Assembly: GCF_014648895.1 (NCBI RefSeq) | Contig: NZ_BMRZ01000004.1 | Location: 186,001-250,000, forward strand | DNA: 64,000 nt | Source of the DNA: Streptomyces tanashiensis | GTDB taxonomy: Bacteria; Actinomycetota; Actinomycetes; Streptomycetales; Streptomycetaceae | Reading direction: 5' to 3' | Part shown: positions 31,752 through 39,396 of the stretch, one piece after another | Numbering within the stretch: position 1 is the stretch's first letter | Layout of the letters: every line of letters starts with the position of its first letter | Made by a program: the position numbers and the translations under genes | Notes under the pieces: generated by a model | Seen by the model: only the letters and a program-made list of their open reading frames with translations | The model's database searches: none | Told to the model about the DNA's origin: nothing

Positions 31752-33386
31752 TCAGGCCCCGTGCACCAGCTGCCCGCCGACGTACGTCCGCTCCACCCGG
31801 GCCTCGGCGATCTCCTCCGGCGGGCCGGTGAGGATGTCGCGGTCCAGGACGACCAGGTCGGCGAGGTGGCCGGGGCGCAGGCTGCCGGTGTCGTCGAGAC
31901 CGTTCACGTGCGCGGTGCCCGCCGTGTAGGCGGCGAGCGCCGTGGTGAGGTCGAGGCGCTGCTCGGCGTAGAAGACCCGGTCGTCGGTGGCCTCGGGGTC
32001 GCGGCGGTTGACGGCGACGTGGATGCCCGCGATCGGGTCCGGGCTGCTGACCGGCCAGTCGCTGCCGGCGGCGAGGGTGGCCCCGGCACGGACCAGATCG
32101 CCGAACGGGTACTGCCACGCGGCGCGCTCCGGTCCGAGGAACGGAATGGTCAGCTCGTCCATCTGCGGCTCGTGCGCGGCCCAGAGCGGCTGGATGTTCG
32201 CGATGGCGCCGAGCGCGGCGAAGCGGGCCAGGTCGTCGGGGTGGACGACCTGGAGGTGGGCCAGGTGGTGACGGTTGCCCCGGCGCCCGTTGGCGGCGAT
32301 CGCGGCCTCCAGCGCGTCCAGGGCCTCCCGGACGGCCCGGTCGCCCAGGGCGTGGAAGTGGACCTGGAAGTCGAGGGCGTCGAGCTCCGTCACGTATCCG
32401 CGCAGCGCCTCCGGGTCGACGAAGCTCAGCCCGCTGTTGCCGGTGGCGCAGCCGCAGCCGTCCAGGTACGGGGTGGTCATGGCGGCGGTGAAGTTCTCCG
32501 CGATGCCGTCCTGCATGATCTTCACCGAGCCGGCGCGGAACCGGCCGGAGGTGCACTTCTCCCGCCGGGCCACCAGTTCGGGGATCTGCTCGGCTCCCCG
32601 CTCCCGGTCCCACCACAGCGCCCCGGTCACCCGGGCGGTCAGCGAACCGTCGCCCGCCGCCGTCAGATACGACTCCGAGGGGTCGGCCATCCCGCCGAAG
32701 GAACCGAGCAGCGCGTCCTGCCAGGCGGTGATGCCCAGCGAGTGCAGCAGCTTCTGGGCCCTCAGCAGACCGGCGAGCCGGTCCGCGGCGGTGGTCGGCG
32801 GAACCAGCCGGGCGACGAGACCGATCGCGCCCTCCTGGAGCATTCCGCTGGGGGACCCGTCCGCCTCCCGCTCGATCCGGCCGTCGGCCGGATCGGGGCT
32901 GTCGGCGGTGAGCCCGGCGAGCTCCAGCGCACGGGAGTTGGCCCAGGCGCCGTGGTGGTCCCGGTTCGACAGCAGCACCGGCCGGTCGGGGACGACGGAG
33001 TCGAGCAGCTGCCGGGTGGGCATGCCGCCCTCGAAGCTCTCCATCGACCAGCCGCCGCCGGTGATCCAGGTGTGCTCCGGGTGGGCGTCCGCGTACTCCC
33101 GGATCCGCTGCAGGTAGTCCGGGACGCCGACCGTGCCCGTCAGATCGCACTCGGCCAGCTCCTTGCCGCCCGAGACCGCGTGGATGTGGGCGTCCTGGAA
33201 CCCGGGAAGGAGCAGCTTCCCCGTCAGGTCCACGACCTCCGTGCCGGGCCCGATGAGGTCCCGCACCTCGTCGTGGCCGACGGCCGCGATCCGCTCGCCG
33301 ACGACGGCGAGCGAGGTCGCCCGGGTGCGGGCCGGGTCCGCCGTGAAGACGGGACCGCGGGTGAAGACCAGATCGGCCGTGGCCAT
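31752..33386 (-). CDS. YtcJ-like amidohydrolase
   Basis: Metal-dependent amidohydrolase of the YtcJ/Amidohydro_3 group, 544 residues. The N-terminal metal motif PGFQDAHIHA (61-70) supplies His67 and His69. HFHALGDRAVREALDALE and HHLAHLQVV supply later His ligands, and LAAGSDWPVSSPDPIAGIHVAV the catalytic Asp region. The C-terminal beta part ends GHLADLVVLDRDIL...V...TYVGGQLVHGA. Such enzymes cleave amide or formamide-like bonds. It is divergent from a TetR regulator, sharing an operator-like palindrome, and convergent with LacI. Substrate unknown. Confidence 0.88.
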   Translation of the reverse strand: MATADLVFTRGPVFTADPARTRATSLAVVGERIAAVGHDEVRDLIGPGTEVVDLTGKLLLPGFQDAHIHAVSGGKELAECDLTGTVGVPDYLQRIREYADAHPEHTWITGGGWSMESFEGGMPTRQLLDSVVPDRPVLLSNRDHHGAWANSRALELAGLTADSPDPADGRIEREADGSPSGMLQEGAIGLVARLVPPTTAADRLAGLLRAQKLLHSLGITAWQDALLGSFGGMADPSESYLTAAGDGSLTARVTGALWWDRERGAEQIPELVARREKCTSGRFRAGSVKIMQDGIAENFTAAMTTPYLDGCGCATGNSGLSFVDPEALRGYVTELDALDFQVHFHALGDRAVREALDALEAAIAANGRRGNRHHLAHLQVVHPDDLARFAALGAIANIQPLWAAHEPQMDELTIPFLGPERAAWQYPFGDLVRAGATLAAGSDWPVSSPDPIAGIHVAVNRRDPEATDDRVFYAEQRLDLTTALAAYTAGTAHVNGLDDTGSLRPGHLADLVVLDRDILTGPPEEIAEARVERTYVGGQLVHGA

Positions 33387-33447
33387 GGGCGCTCCAGAAC
33401 AAGTGGTGTCGGTTGGTGGGCGCCATGCAAGCGGGCGGGCCGTTTAC

Positions 33448-33466
33448 ACGTCAATGGCGTTGACGT
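33448..33466. promoter_or_regulatory. TetR-type operator
   Basis: Perfect inverted repeat ACGTCAA, five bases, TTGACGT, between the divergent amidohydrolase and TetR genes, 12 bp before the TetR start. A near-identical element occurs at 48572-48590. The TTGACG half could also act as a -35 box. Confidence 0.65.
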
Positions 33467-33478
33467 AAGGTTCCGGCC

Positions 33479-34189
33479 ATGTCCGAACGTGTGGTCCCTG
33501 AAGGCAGCCGGCAGCGGCGCCGCCCCACCAAGCAGGGCGCCGTCCTCTCGGAGCGGCTCATCGTCGAGACCGCGCTGCGCCTGATCGCGCAGCACGGCGC
33601 GGAAGCCCTCTCGGTACGGCGGCTGGGCGCCGCGCTCGGCGCCGACCCCACGGCCCTCTACCGCTACTTCCGGAACACGGACGCCCTGCTCCTCGCCGTC
33701 GCCGACGAGATGATCGGCCGCGCGCAGGAGGGCTGGAAGGCCACCGGCGACTGGCGCGCGGACCTCCGCGACCTGGGGCTGCGCATCCACGGCTGCTACC
33801 AGGCCTACCCGCAGGCGGCGGCCCTCGCGGCCCACCGCACCACCGGGCGGCCGTACGAGACCCGGGCCGTCGAGCGGATCCTCGGCGTCCTGCGGTCCGC
33901 CGGCTTCCCGGACGCCCTCGCCGTCCGCATCTACCACGCCTTCGTCGACCAGGCCCTCGCCTTCGCGGCCCAGGACGCCGCGGCGCTCGCCCTGCCGCCG
34001 GCCGCCCAGGAGAAGGAGGCGGAGGTCTGGCACGCGGTCTACGGCCGGCTGTCGTCCGACACCCACCCGCACATCGCCGCGACCTTTCCCCTGCTGGCCG
34101 CCGACATGCGCGACAGCGGGTACCCGTTCGCCCTCGAACTGATGCTGGCGGCGGTGGCGGCGCTCCGCCCCCCGCCACCCGCGACCTGA
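33479..34189 (+). CDS. TetR-family transcriptional regulator
   Basis: A 236-residue repressor. An Arg-rich arm precedes the helix-turn-helix (LIVETALRLIAQHGAEALSVRRLGAALGADPTALYRYFRNTDALLLAVADEM, about 27-79). The C-terminal domain resembles the TetR_C of tetracycline-repressor-like members (HGCYQAYPQAAALAAHRTTGRPYETRAVERILGVLRSAGF). It overlaps a palindromic operator at its promoter and diverges from the YtcJ-like amidohydrolase, its likely target. The same palindrome upstream of the oxidoreductase at 48672 suggests a second target. Confidence 0.9.
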   Translation: MSERVVPEGSRQRRRPTKQGAVLSERLIVETALRLIAQHGAEALSVRRLGAALGADPTALYRYFRNTDALLLAVADEMIGRAQEGWKATGDWRADLRDLGLRIHGCYQAYPQAAALAAHRTTGRPYETRAVERILGVLRSAGFPDALAVRIYHAFVDQALAFAAQDAAALALPPAAQEKEAEVWHAVYGRLSSDTHPHIAATFPLLAADMRDSGYPFALELMLAAVAALRPPPPAT

Positions 34190-34272
34190 CACCGCGCCGT
34201 TGCCGGCGGGCGCCCCGCGCTGCGGTGTCCCCGCCTGCCGGGGTCCGCAACGCGCAGGCACTCAGGGTGAGT

Positions 34273-34288
34273 TGAGTAGCGCTACTCA
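34273..34288. promoter_or_regulatory. Perfect 16-bp palindrome
   Basis: TGAGTAGCGCTACTCA, 79 bp upstream of a small membrane-protein gene. Perfect symmetry and position suggest an operator or a promoter-associated regulatory site. I cannot name the binding protein. Confidence 0.5.
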
Positions 34289-34366
34289 GGTGTCGGGGGT
34301 CGCCCCGCCGCACGATGGAACCCTCGTCGACACGGCGGAACCGATCCGCCCCAGGAGGAATCGATC

Positions 34367-34708
34367 ATGCGAGACAGCCGCCTGCGCACACTCGTCCGGC
34401 TCACGTTCGCCAACCCCGTCTCGCTGGTCTACCTCGGCCTGGTGGTCGTGGCGGCGCTCCCGATGGTGTTCACCCCGGCGATCGAGCGATCCGGCTTCGA
34501 GCCCGTCTGGCTGTTCCTGATCACCGAGCCCACGAGCATGCTCCTGTTCATGCTCCTCCCCGACTTCGGGGACGGCGACTCGGGCCCGGCGATGGCGTAC
34601 GTCTACGCGGTGCCGGCCCTCTCCGCGCTGCTCCACGCCTTCCTCCTCGGCCTGGCCTACCGGGCCGTCCGAGGAAACCGGACGCGGCGGGCCCGCACCA
34701 CCGCGTGA
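34367..34708 (+). CDS. Small membrane protein (SCO4225-like)
   Basis: A 113-residue protein with three predicted membrane helices (about 15-36, 46-64 and 75-98) and a basic C-terminus (RGNRTRRARTT). It resembles small Streptomyces membrane proteins of the SCO4225 type, whose function is unknown. It has an excellent ribosome site (AGGAGG, 8 bases before the ATG). A perfect palindrome at 34273-34288 lies upstream, so it is probably regulated as a single gene. Confidence 0.65.
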   Translation: MRDSRLRTLVRLTFANPVSLVYLGLVVVAALPMVFTPAIERSGFEPVWLFLITEPTSMLLFMLLPDFGDGDSGPAMAYVYAVPALSALLHAFLLGLAYRAVRGNRTRRARTTA

Positions 34709-34747
34709 AAAGGGTGCCCCTGACTCCGGGGAGGCGCCGTCCGTCGT

Positions 34748-34790
34748 GCCCCCCGAGCTCTCGGCTTCGCTCGAGCAGGGGGACCCCCAT
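34748..34790. repeat. GC-rich hairpin element between converging genes
   Basis: A run of C (CCCCCCGAGCTC...), a TCGGCTTCGCTCGA core and a matching GCAGGGGGACCCCC end can fold as a hairpin. From memory, very similar hairpin sequences recur between Streptomyces genes. Here it lies between the small membrane-protein gene and the converging double IclR gene and may terminate one or both. Confidence 0.45.
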
Positions 34791-34827
34791 CGCCCCGGCG
34801 GAACGCATGCCCACGACGGAGGGCCCG

Positions 34828-36498
34828 TCAGACGGAGGGCACTCGGGAGAAGCGGCCCACCGCGGACAGGTCCGCGCTGATCTGCGCCGCCGTCTCGCGC
34901 AGCGGCGGCAGCAGGGCCGCCAGGCTCTCCTCCGGCGTGGCCCGGCCCGCGTGCAGCGCCACGTTGACCGCGGCGACCACCCGGCCCGTGCCGTCCGTGA
35001 CCGCCACCGCGAGCGAGCGGAGCCCCTCCTCCAGTTCCTGTTCCACCCACCCGTAGCCGCGCGCGGCGGTCCTCGCCACGGCCTCGTCGAGCCCCTCGTG
35101 GGTCGTCACGGTGTGCGGGGTGAGCGCCTCCGGCGTGATCCGGCCGAGCCGCGCGGCGCGTTCCGCCCCGGGCAGGGCTCCGAGCAGGACGCGGCCCATG
35201 GAGGTCGCGTACGCGGGGAGCCGGGTGCCCACCGTGATGTCGATGTGCATGATGCGGGTGCCGGCGACCCGCGCGACGTACCGGATGTCGTCCCCGTCGA
35301 GCACCGCGACGGAGGCGGACTCGTGGACGCGCAGCACGAGGGCGACGAGGTGCGGGGTGGCGATCTCCGGCAGGCTCAGGCCGGAGAGGCGGGCGTAGCC
35401 GAGCTCCAGGACCCGGGGGAGTACGAGGAACCCGTCGGGCTCCTCCCGTACGTACCCCAGATGGCGCAGGGTGATCAGTGACCGGCGGGCGGTCGCACGG
35501 GGCAGACCGGTCAGCCGGGCGAGCTCGGAGAGCCGGGCCGGCCCCCGTGCGGAACCGAAGGCGCGCAGCACGTCGAGTCCGCGCGCGAGCGACTGGAGGA
35601 ACCCCGAGCCGAGCTCCTCCTTGAGCTCGCTCCCGGGGGCGGGGGCCGGTCCGGCCGGTGCGGCTTCCACCGGTTCCGGCTCCGCCAGGGCCCGCTCCAT
35701 CGCGGTGACCGCGCGGCGGAGCGGCGGCAGGGCCTGTTCCGTGAGGGACGCGGCGCTGTGCCGGCTGGTGTGGCTGACGACGCTGACCGCGCAGACCACC
35801 GCGCCGTCCGGTCCCCGTACGGGGAGGGCGACGGCGAGCAGCCCCGGCTCGATCAGCTGGTCGTCCACCGCGAACCCGGTCTCGCGGGCCTCGCGCACCC
35901 GGTCGAGGAACGCGGTCTCGGCCTCCTCGGAAGAGGGCGCCGCCGGCCGGGGCGGTACGGAGGGGAAGCCGGTGTCCAGCGGGTCCTTCGCGCGCCGGGC
36001 CCGCCATCGTTCGACGTCGGCCGTGTCCCACCCCGCGGCGAACAGCGCGCCGGGAGCGCACCGTTCGGCCGGCAGGAGGTCCCCGGTCCGGAAGGAGATC
36101 GCCATCGCCCGGCGGCGGGTGGCCTGGGCGAGGAAGCGGACGCCGTCGCCGTCGGGGACGGCCACGGACACCGACTCGTCCAGCGCGTCGGCGAGGACGA
36201 CGGCGTGCGGCCCGAGGAGCTCGGGCAGCCCGCAGGAGGCCAGGTAGGCGTTGCCGAGCCCGGCGGCTCCCGGCGCGAGCAGCAGGTCGCGGCCCTCGGT
36301 CCTGAGGATGCCGAGCCGTACGAGCGTCGTCGCGACCCGGTCGACCGTGGAGCGGGCGAGTCCGGTCGTCCGGGCGAGGTCGCCGGGCCGGTGGCGGACC
36401 TCGGGTCCCGCGGCCATGACGCGGAGCACGTCGAGCCCGCGCGCGAGCGGTCCGACCAGCTCCTCGGGTGCGTCCGGGGCCTCGGGGGGCTGCGGCAT
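34828..36498 (-). CDS. Fused double IclR-family regulator (PobR-like)
   Basis: A 556-residue protein made of two complete IclR units. Unit 1 (about 15-260) has the helix-turn-helix RGLDVLRVMAAGPEVRHRPGDLARTTGLARSTVDRVATTLVRLG and an effector domain. After a Pro/Ala linker, unit 2 (about 300-550) has RGLDVLRAFGSARGPARLSELARLTGLPRATARRSLITLRHLGYV and its own effector domain (SVAVLDGDDIRYVARVAG). Normal IclR proteins are about half this size. Streptomyces coelicolor PobR, which responds to 4-hydroxybenzoate, has this unusual double form. The gene diverges from the pca-pob operon across a palindrome at 36617-36632. The ATG at 36498 has GAGGAG upstream. Confidence 0.88.
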   Translation of the reverse strand: MPQPPEAPDAPEELVGPLARGLDVLRVMAAGPEVRHRPGDLARTTGLARSTVDRVATTLVRLGILRTEGRDLLLAPGAAGLGNAYLASCGLPELLGPHAVVLADALDESVSVAVPDGDGVRFLAQATRRRAMAISFRTGDLLPAERCAPGALFAAGWDTADVERWRARRAKDPLDTGFPSVPPRPAAPSSEEAETAFLDRVREARETGFAVDDQLIEPGLLAVALPVRGPDGAVVCAVSVVSHTSRHSAASLTEQALPPLRRAVTAMERALAEPEPVEAAPAGPAPAPGSELKEELGSGFLQSLARGLDVLRAFGSARGPARLSELARLTGLPRATARRSLITLRHLGYVREEPDGFLVLPRVLELGYARLSGLSLPEIATPHLVALVLRVHESASVAVLDGDDIRYVARVAGTRIMHIDITVGTRLPAYATSMGRVLLGALPGAERAARLGRITPEALTPHTVTTHEGLDEAVARTAARGYGWVEQELEEGLRSLAVAVTDGTGRVVAAVNVALHAGRATPEESLAALLPPLRETAAQISADLSAVGRFSRVPSV

Positions 36499-36616
36499 CG
36501 TCCGGACTCCTCGGTGCGGTGGTGGGCTGGCCGGCCGTGTCGGTGGCGCGGGGAAACCGTACCCGCGCCGTTGACACGGCCCGTGGCGCGGATGGACACT
36601 CACCCCCGCCAAAATT

Positions 36617-36632
36617 CTGAACTGAAGTTCAG
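36617..36632. promoter_or_regulatory. IclR-type operator of the pca-pob operon
   Basis: CTGAACTGAAGTTCAG: perfect 7-bp arms with a two-base centre, between the divergent double IclR gene and pcaI, 47 bp before the pcaI start. It is the only strong dyad I see in the 180-bp gap. Confidence 0.7.
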
Positions 36633-36678
36633 CAGGCGAACACCCGCAGCGTCAATCCCGAGTGAAACGGGTCGTTAC

Positions 36679-37437
36679 ATGGACAAAGTGGTCGCCAGTG
36701 CCGCCGAAGCGGTGGCGGACATCGAGGACGGCGCCTCACTCGCCGTCGGAGGCTTCGGGCTGAGCGGCGTACCGGACGTGCTCATCCGCGCCCTGCACGC
36801 CCACGGCCCCGGAGACCTCTCCGTCGTCTCCAACAACTGCGGCGTCGACGGCGGCGGCCTGGGCATCCTGCTCGCGGCCGGCCGGATCAGCCGCGTCACC
36901 GGCTCCTACATCGGCGACAACAAGGAGTTCGCCCGCCGCTACCTCGGCGGCGAACTCGAACTGGAGCTCACCCCCCAGGGCACCCTGGCCGAACGGCTCC
37001 GCGCCGGCGGCTGCGGCATCCCCGCCTTCTTCACCCCGGCCGGCGTCGGCACCCAGGCAGCCGACGGCGGACTGCCCTGGCGGTACGCGGAGGACGGCAG
37101 CGTCGCCGTCGCCTCCCCGCCCAAGGAGACCCGCGCGTACGGCGGACGCCCGTACGTCCTCGAACACGGCATCACCACCGACTTCGCCCTGGTCCGCGCG
37201 GCCCGCGGCGACCGCCACGGCAACCTCGTCTTCGCCCGCGCCGCCCGGAACTTCAACCCGCTCGCCGCCATGGCCGGCCGGATCACGGTCGCCGAGGTCG
37301 AGGAGCTCGTCGACCCCGGCGAGCTCGACCCCGACCAAATCCACCTGCCGGGCGTCTTCGTCCAGCGGGTCCTGGCGCTCACCCCCGCGCAGGCCGCCGA
37401 CAAGGGCATCGAACGAAGGACGGTACGCACCCGATGA
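36679..37437 (+). CDS. pcaI: 3-oxoadipate CoA-transferase subunit A (PcaI)
   Basis: Alpha subunit of succinyl-CoA:3-oxoadipate CoA-transferase, 252 residues, which activates beta-ketoadipate to its CoA ester. Family segments are SLAVGGFGLSGVPDVLIRAL, SNNCGVDGGGLGILLAAGRISRVTGSYIGDNKEFARRYLGGELELELTPQGTLAERLRAGG, and IPAFFTPAGVGT. It is the first gene of the pca operon, with pcaJ overlapping by 4 bases. No strong ribosome site precedes the ATG at 36679. By sequence alone an acetoacetate CoA-transferase subunit would look similar; the pca context decides. Confidence 0.92.
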   Translation: MDKVVASAAEAVADIEDGASLAVGGFGLSGVPDVLIRALHAHGPGDLSVVSNNCGVDGGGLGILLAAGRISRVTGSYIGDNKEFARRYLGGELELELTPQGTLAERLRAGGCGIPAFFTPAGVGTQAADGGLPWRYAEDGSVAVASPPKETRAYGGRPYVLEHGITTDFALVRAARGDRHGNLVFARAARNFNPLAAMAGRITVAEVEELVDPGELDPDQIHLPGVFVQRVLALTPAQAADKGIERRTVRTR

Positions 37438-38075
37438 GCTGGACCAGGGACGAGATGGCGGCCCGCGCGGCCCACGAGCTGACGGACGGTTCGTACGTCA
37501 ACCTCGGCATCGGGCTGCCCACCCGCGTACCGAACTTCCTCCCCGAAGGCGTCGACGTCGTCCTCCACTCCGAGAACGGACTCCTCGGCGTCGGCCCCTA
37601 CCCGTACGAGGACGAGGTCGACCCCGACCTGATCAACGCGGGCAAGGAGACGGTCACCGTCCTGCCCGGCGCCGCGTTCTTCGACTCCGCGCTCTCCTTC
37701 GGCATGATCCGCGGCGGCCACATCGACACCGCGATCCTCGGCGCCATGCAGGTCTCCGCCCGCGGCGACCTCGCCAACTGGATGATCCCCGGCCGCATGG
37801 TCAAGGGCATGGGCGGCGCCATGGACCTCGTCCACGGAGCCCGCCGGGTCGTCGTCCTCATGGAGCACACCGCCAAGGACGGCACCCCCAAGATCGTCGA
37901 GGAGTGCTCCCTGCCCCTCACCGGCCGGGGCTGCGTCGACCGGATCATCACCGACCTCGGCGTCCTCGACGTCACCGAGGACGGACTCCGGCTCGTCGAG
38001 ACGGCCCCCGGCGTCACCCCCGAGGACCTCGCCCGCCTGACGGCGGCTCCCGTGAAGGCGGACACAGCGTCATGA
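37434..38075 (+). CDS. pcaJ: 3-oxoadipate CoA-transferase subunit B (PcaJ)
   Basis: Beta subunit of the same enzyme, 213 residues. The catalytic Glu is in HSENGLLGVGPYP (about 46-58), preceded by YVNLGIGLPTRVPNF; IRGGHIDTAILGAMQVSARGDLANWMIPG and VKGMGGAMDLV are conserved. ATGA overlaps join it to pcaI upstream and directly to pcaH downstream. In the S. coelicolor operon a thiolase gene, pcaF, stands between pcaJ and pcaH; here there is no room for one. Confidence 0.93.
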   Translation: MSWTRDEMAARAAHELTDGSYVNLGIGLPTRVPNFLPEGVDVVLHSENGLLGVGPYPYEDEVDPDLINAGKETVTVLPGAAFFDSALSFGMIRGGHIDTAILGAMQVSARGDLANWMIPGRMVKGMGGAMDLVHGARRVVVLMEHTAKDGTPKIVEECSLPLTGRGCVDRIITDLGVLDVTEDGLRLVETAPGVTPEDLARLTAAPVKADTAS

Positions 38076-38824
38076 CCCCCACCCAGCAGGACATCTCGCG
38101 GGAGATCCACGCCCTGAGCGAGGAGTACCGCCGCGTCGGCGAGACCCGGCACCACCCCGCCCGCGACTACCCGCCCTACCGCAGCAGCGCCCTCCGCCAC
38201 CCGCACCGGCCCCCGGTCGCCGTCCACGACCCCGAGGCCGTCGAACTCACCGGACCGGTCTTCGGCGCCACCGACGTCACCGCGCTCGACGCCGACCTCA
38301 CCCGGGGAGGCACGGGTGAACCCCTCGGCGAGCGGATGACCGTCACCGGCCGGATCCTCGACCGCGACGGCCGCCCCGTGCGCGGCCAGCTCGTCGAGGT
38401 CTGGCAGGCCAACGCCGCCGGCCGCTACGCCCACCAGCTGGACCAGCACCCGGCCCCGCTCGACCCCCACTTCACCGGCGCCGGCCGCTGCCTGACGGAC
38501 GACCGGGGAACGTACCGCTTCACCACGATCCGCCCCGGCGCCTACCCCTGGCGCAACCACACCAACGCCTGGCGCCCCGCGCACATCCACTTCTCCCTCT
38601 TCGGCAGCGCCTTCACCCAGCGGCTCGTCACCCAGATGTACTTCCCCGGCGACCCGCTCTTCGCCTACGACCCCATCCTCCAGTCGGTCACCGACGACAC
38701 CGCCCGCGCCCGGCTCGTCGCCGCCTACGACCACGACCTCACCACCCCCGAACACGCCCTCGGCTACCGCTGGGACATCGTCCTCGACGGACCCGCCGCG
38801 ACCTGGATCGAGGAAGGCCGATGA
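38072..38824 (+). CDS. pcaH: Protocatechuate 3,4-dioxygenase beta subunit (PcaH)
   Basis: Iron-binding subunit of protocatechuate 3,4-dioxygenase, 250 residues, which cleaves the ring between the two hydroxyls to give beta-carboxymuconate. The N-terminal PCDO_beta segment (EIHALSEEYRRVGETRHHPARDYPPYRSSALRHP) is followed by the intradiol core. The Fe(III) ligands are visible: Tyr in AAGRYAHQ, Tyr in GAYPWRN, and two His in WRPAHIHFSLFG. Four-base overlaps link it to pcaJ and pcaG. Confidence 0.95.
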   Translation: MTPTQQDISREIHALSEEYRRVGETRHHPARDYPPYRSSALRHPHRPPVAVHDPEAVELTGPVFGATDVTALDADLTRGGTGEPLGERMTVTGRILDRDGRPVRGQLVEVWQANAAGRYAHQLDQHPAPLDPHFTGAGRCLTDDRGTYRFTTIRPGAYPWRNHTNAWRPAHIHFSLFGSAFTQRLVTQMYFPGDPLFAYDPILQSVTDDTARARLVAAYDHDLTTPEHALGYRWDIVLDGPAATWIEEGR

Positions 38825-39396
38825 GCAGCAAGCCCGCCCCCGTGCCCCCGACACCCGCCCAGACCGTCGGCCCCTTCTACGGATACGCGCTGCCCTTCCC
38901 CGGCGGCCCCGACATCGCCCCCGCCGGGCACCCGGACACCCTCACCGTCCACGGGCACGTGTACGACGGGGCCGGCGCCCCCGTCCCCGACGCGCTCCTG
39001 GAGATATGGCAGCCCGGCCCCGACGGCGACCGGACGGGCGCCCCCGGCTCCCTCCGCAAGGACCCCGTCACCGGCGGCCACGCCGGACGCGACGGCGTCA
39101 CCTTCACCGGCTTCGGCCGGGTCGCCACCGACGCCGACGGCCGGTGGGCGGTCCGCACCCTGCCGCCCGCCGGAGCGCCGTACCTCTCCGTCTGCGTCTT
39201 CGCCCGCGGCCTGCTGCACCACCTCTTCACCCGCGTCTACCTGCCCGGACCGGCCGCCGACACGGACCCGCTGCTCGCCTCGCTCCCGCCGGAGCGGCGC
39301 GCGACCCTGCTCGCGACCGGGACCGGACCCCGCACGCTGCGCTTCGACGTCCGCCTCCAGGGCCCGGAGGAGACGGTGTTCCTTGACTTCCGCTGA
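38821..39396 (+). CDS. pcaG: Protocatechuate 3,4-dioxygenase alpha subunit (PcaG)
   Basis: Partner subunit of PcaH, 191 residues, with the same intradiol fold. It lacks the full set of iron ligands, as expected for alpha subunits. TPAQTVGPFYGYALPF is the characteristic start, and PYLSVCVFARGLLHHLFTRVYLPG corresponds to the core near the active site. ATGA overlap with pcaH; the 3' end overlaps the TTG start of pcaB by 14 bases. Confidence 0.94.
   Translation: MSSKPAPVPPTPAQTVGPFYGYALPFPGGPDIAPAGHPDTLTVHGHVYDGAGAPVPDALLEIWQPGPDGDRTGAPGSLRKDPVTGGHAGRDGVTFTGFGRVATDADGRWAVRTLPPAGAPYLSVCVFARGLLHHLFTRVYLPGPAADTDPLLASLPPERRATLLATGTGPRTLRFDVRLQGPEETVFLDFR

Noticed and set aside
33460..33465. TTGACG read simply as a -35 box
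   Set aside because: Possible, but the perfect 19-bp symmetry and the matching copy at 48572 make an operator the better explanation; both roles may coexist.
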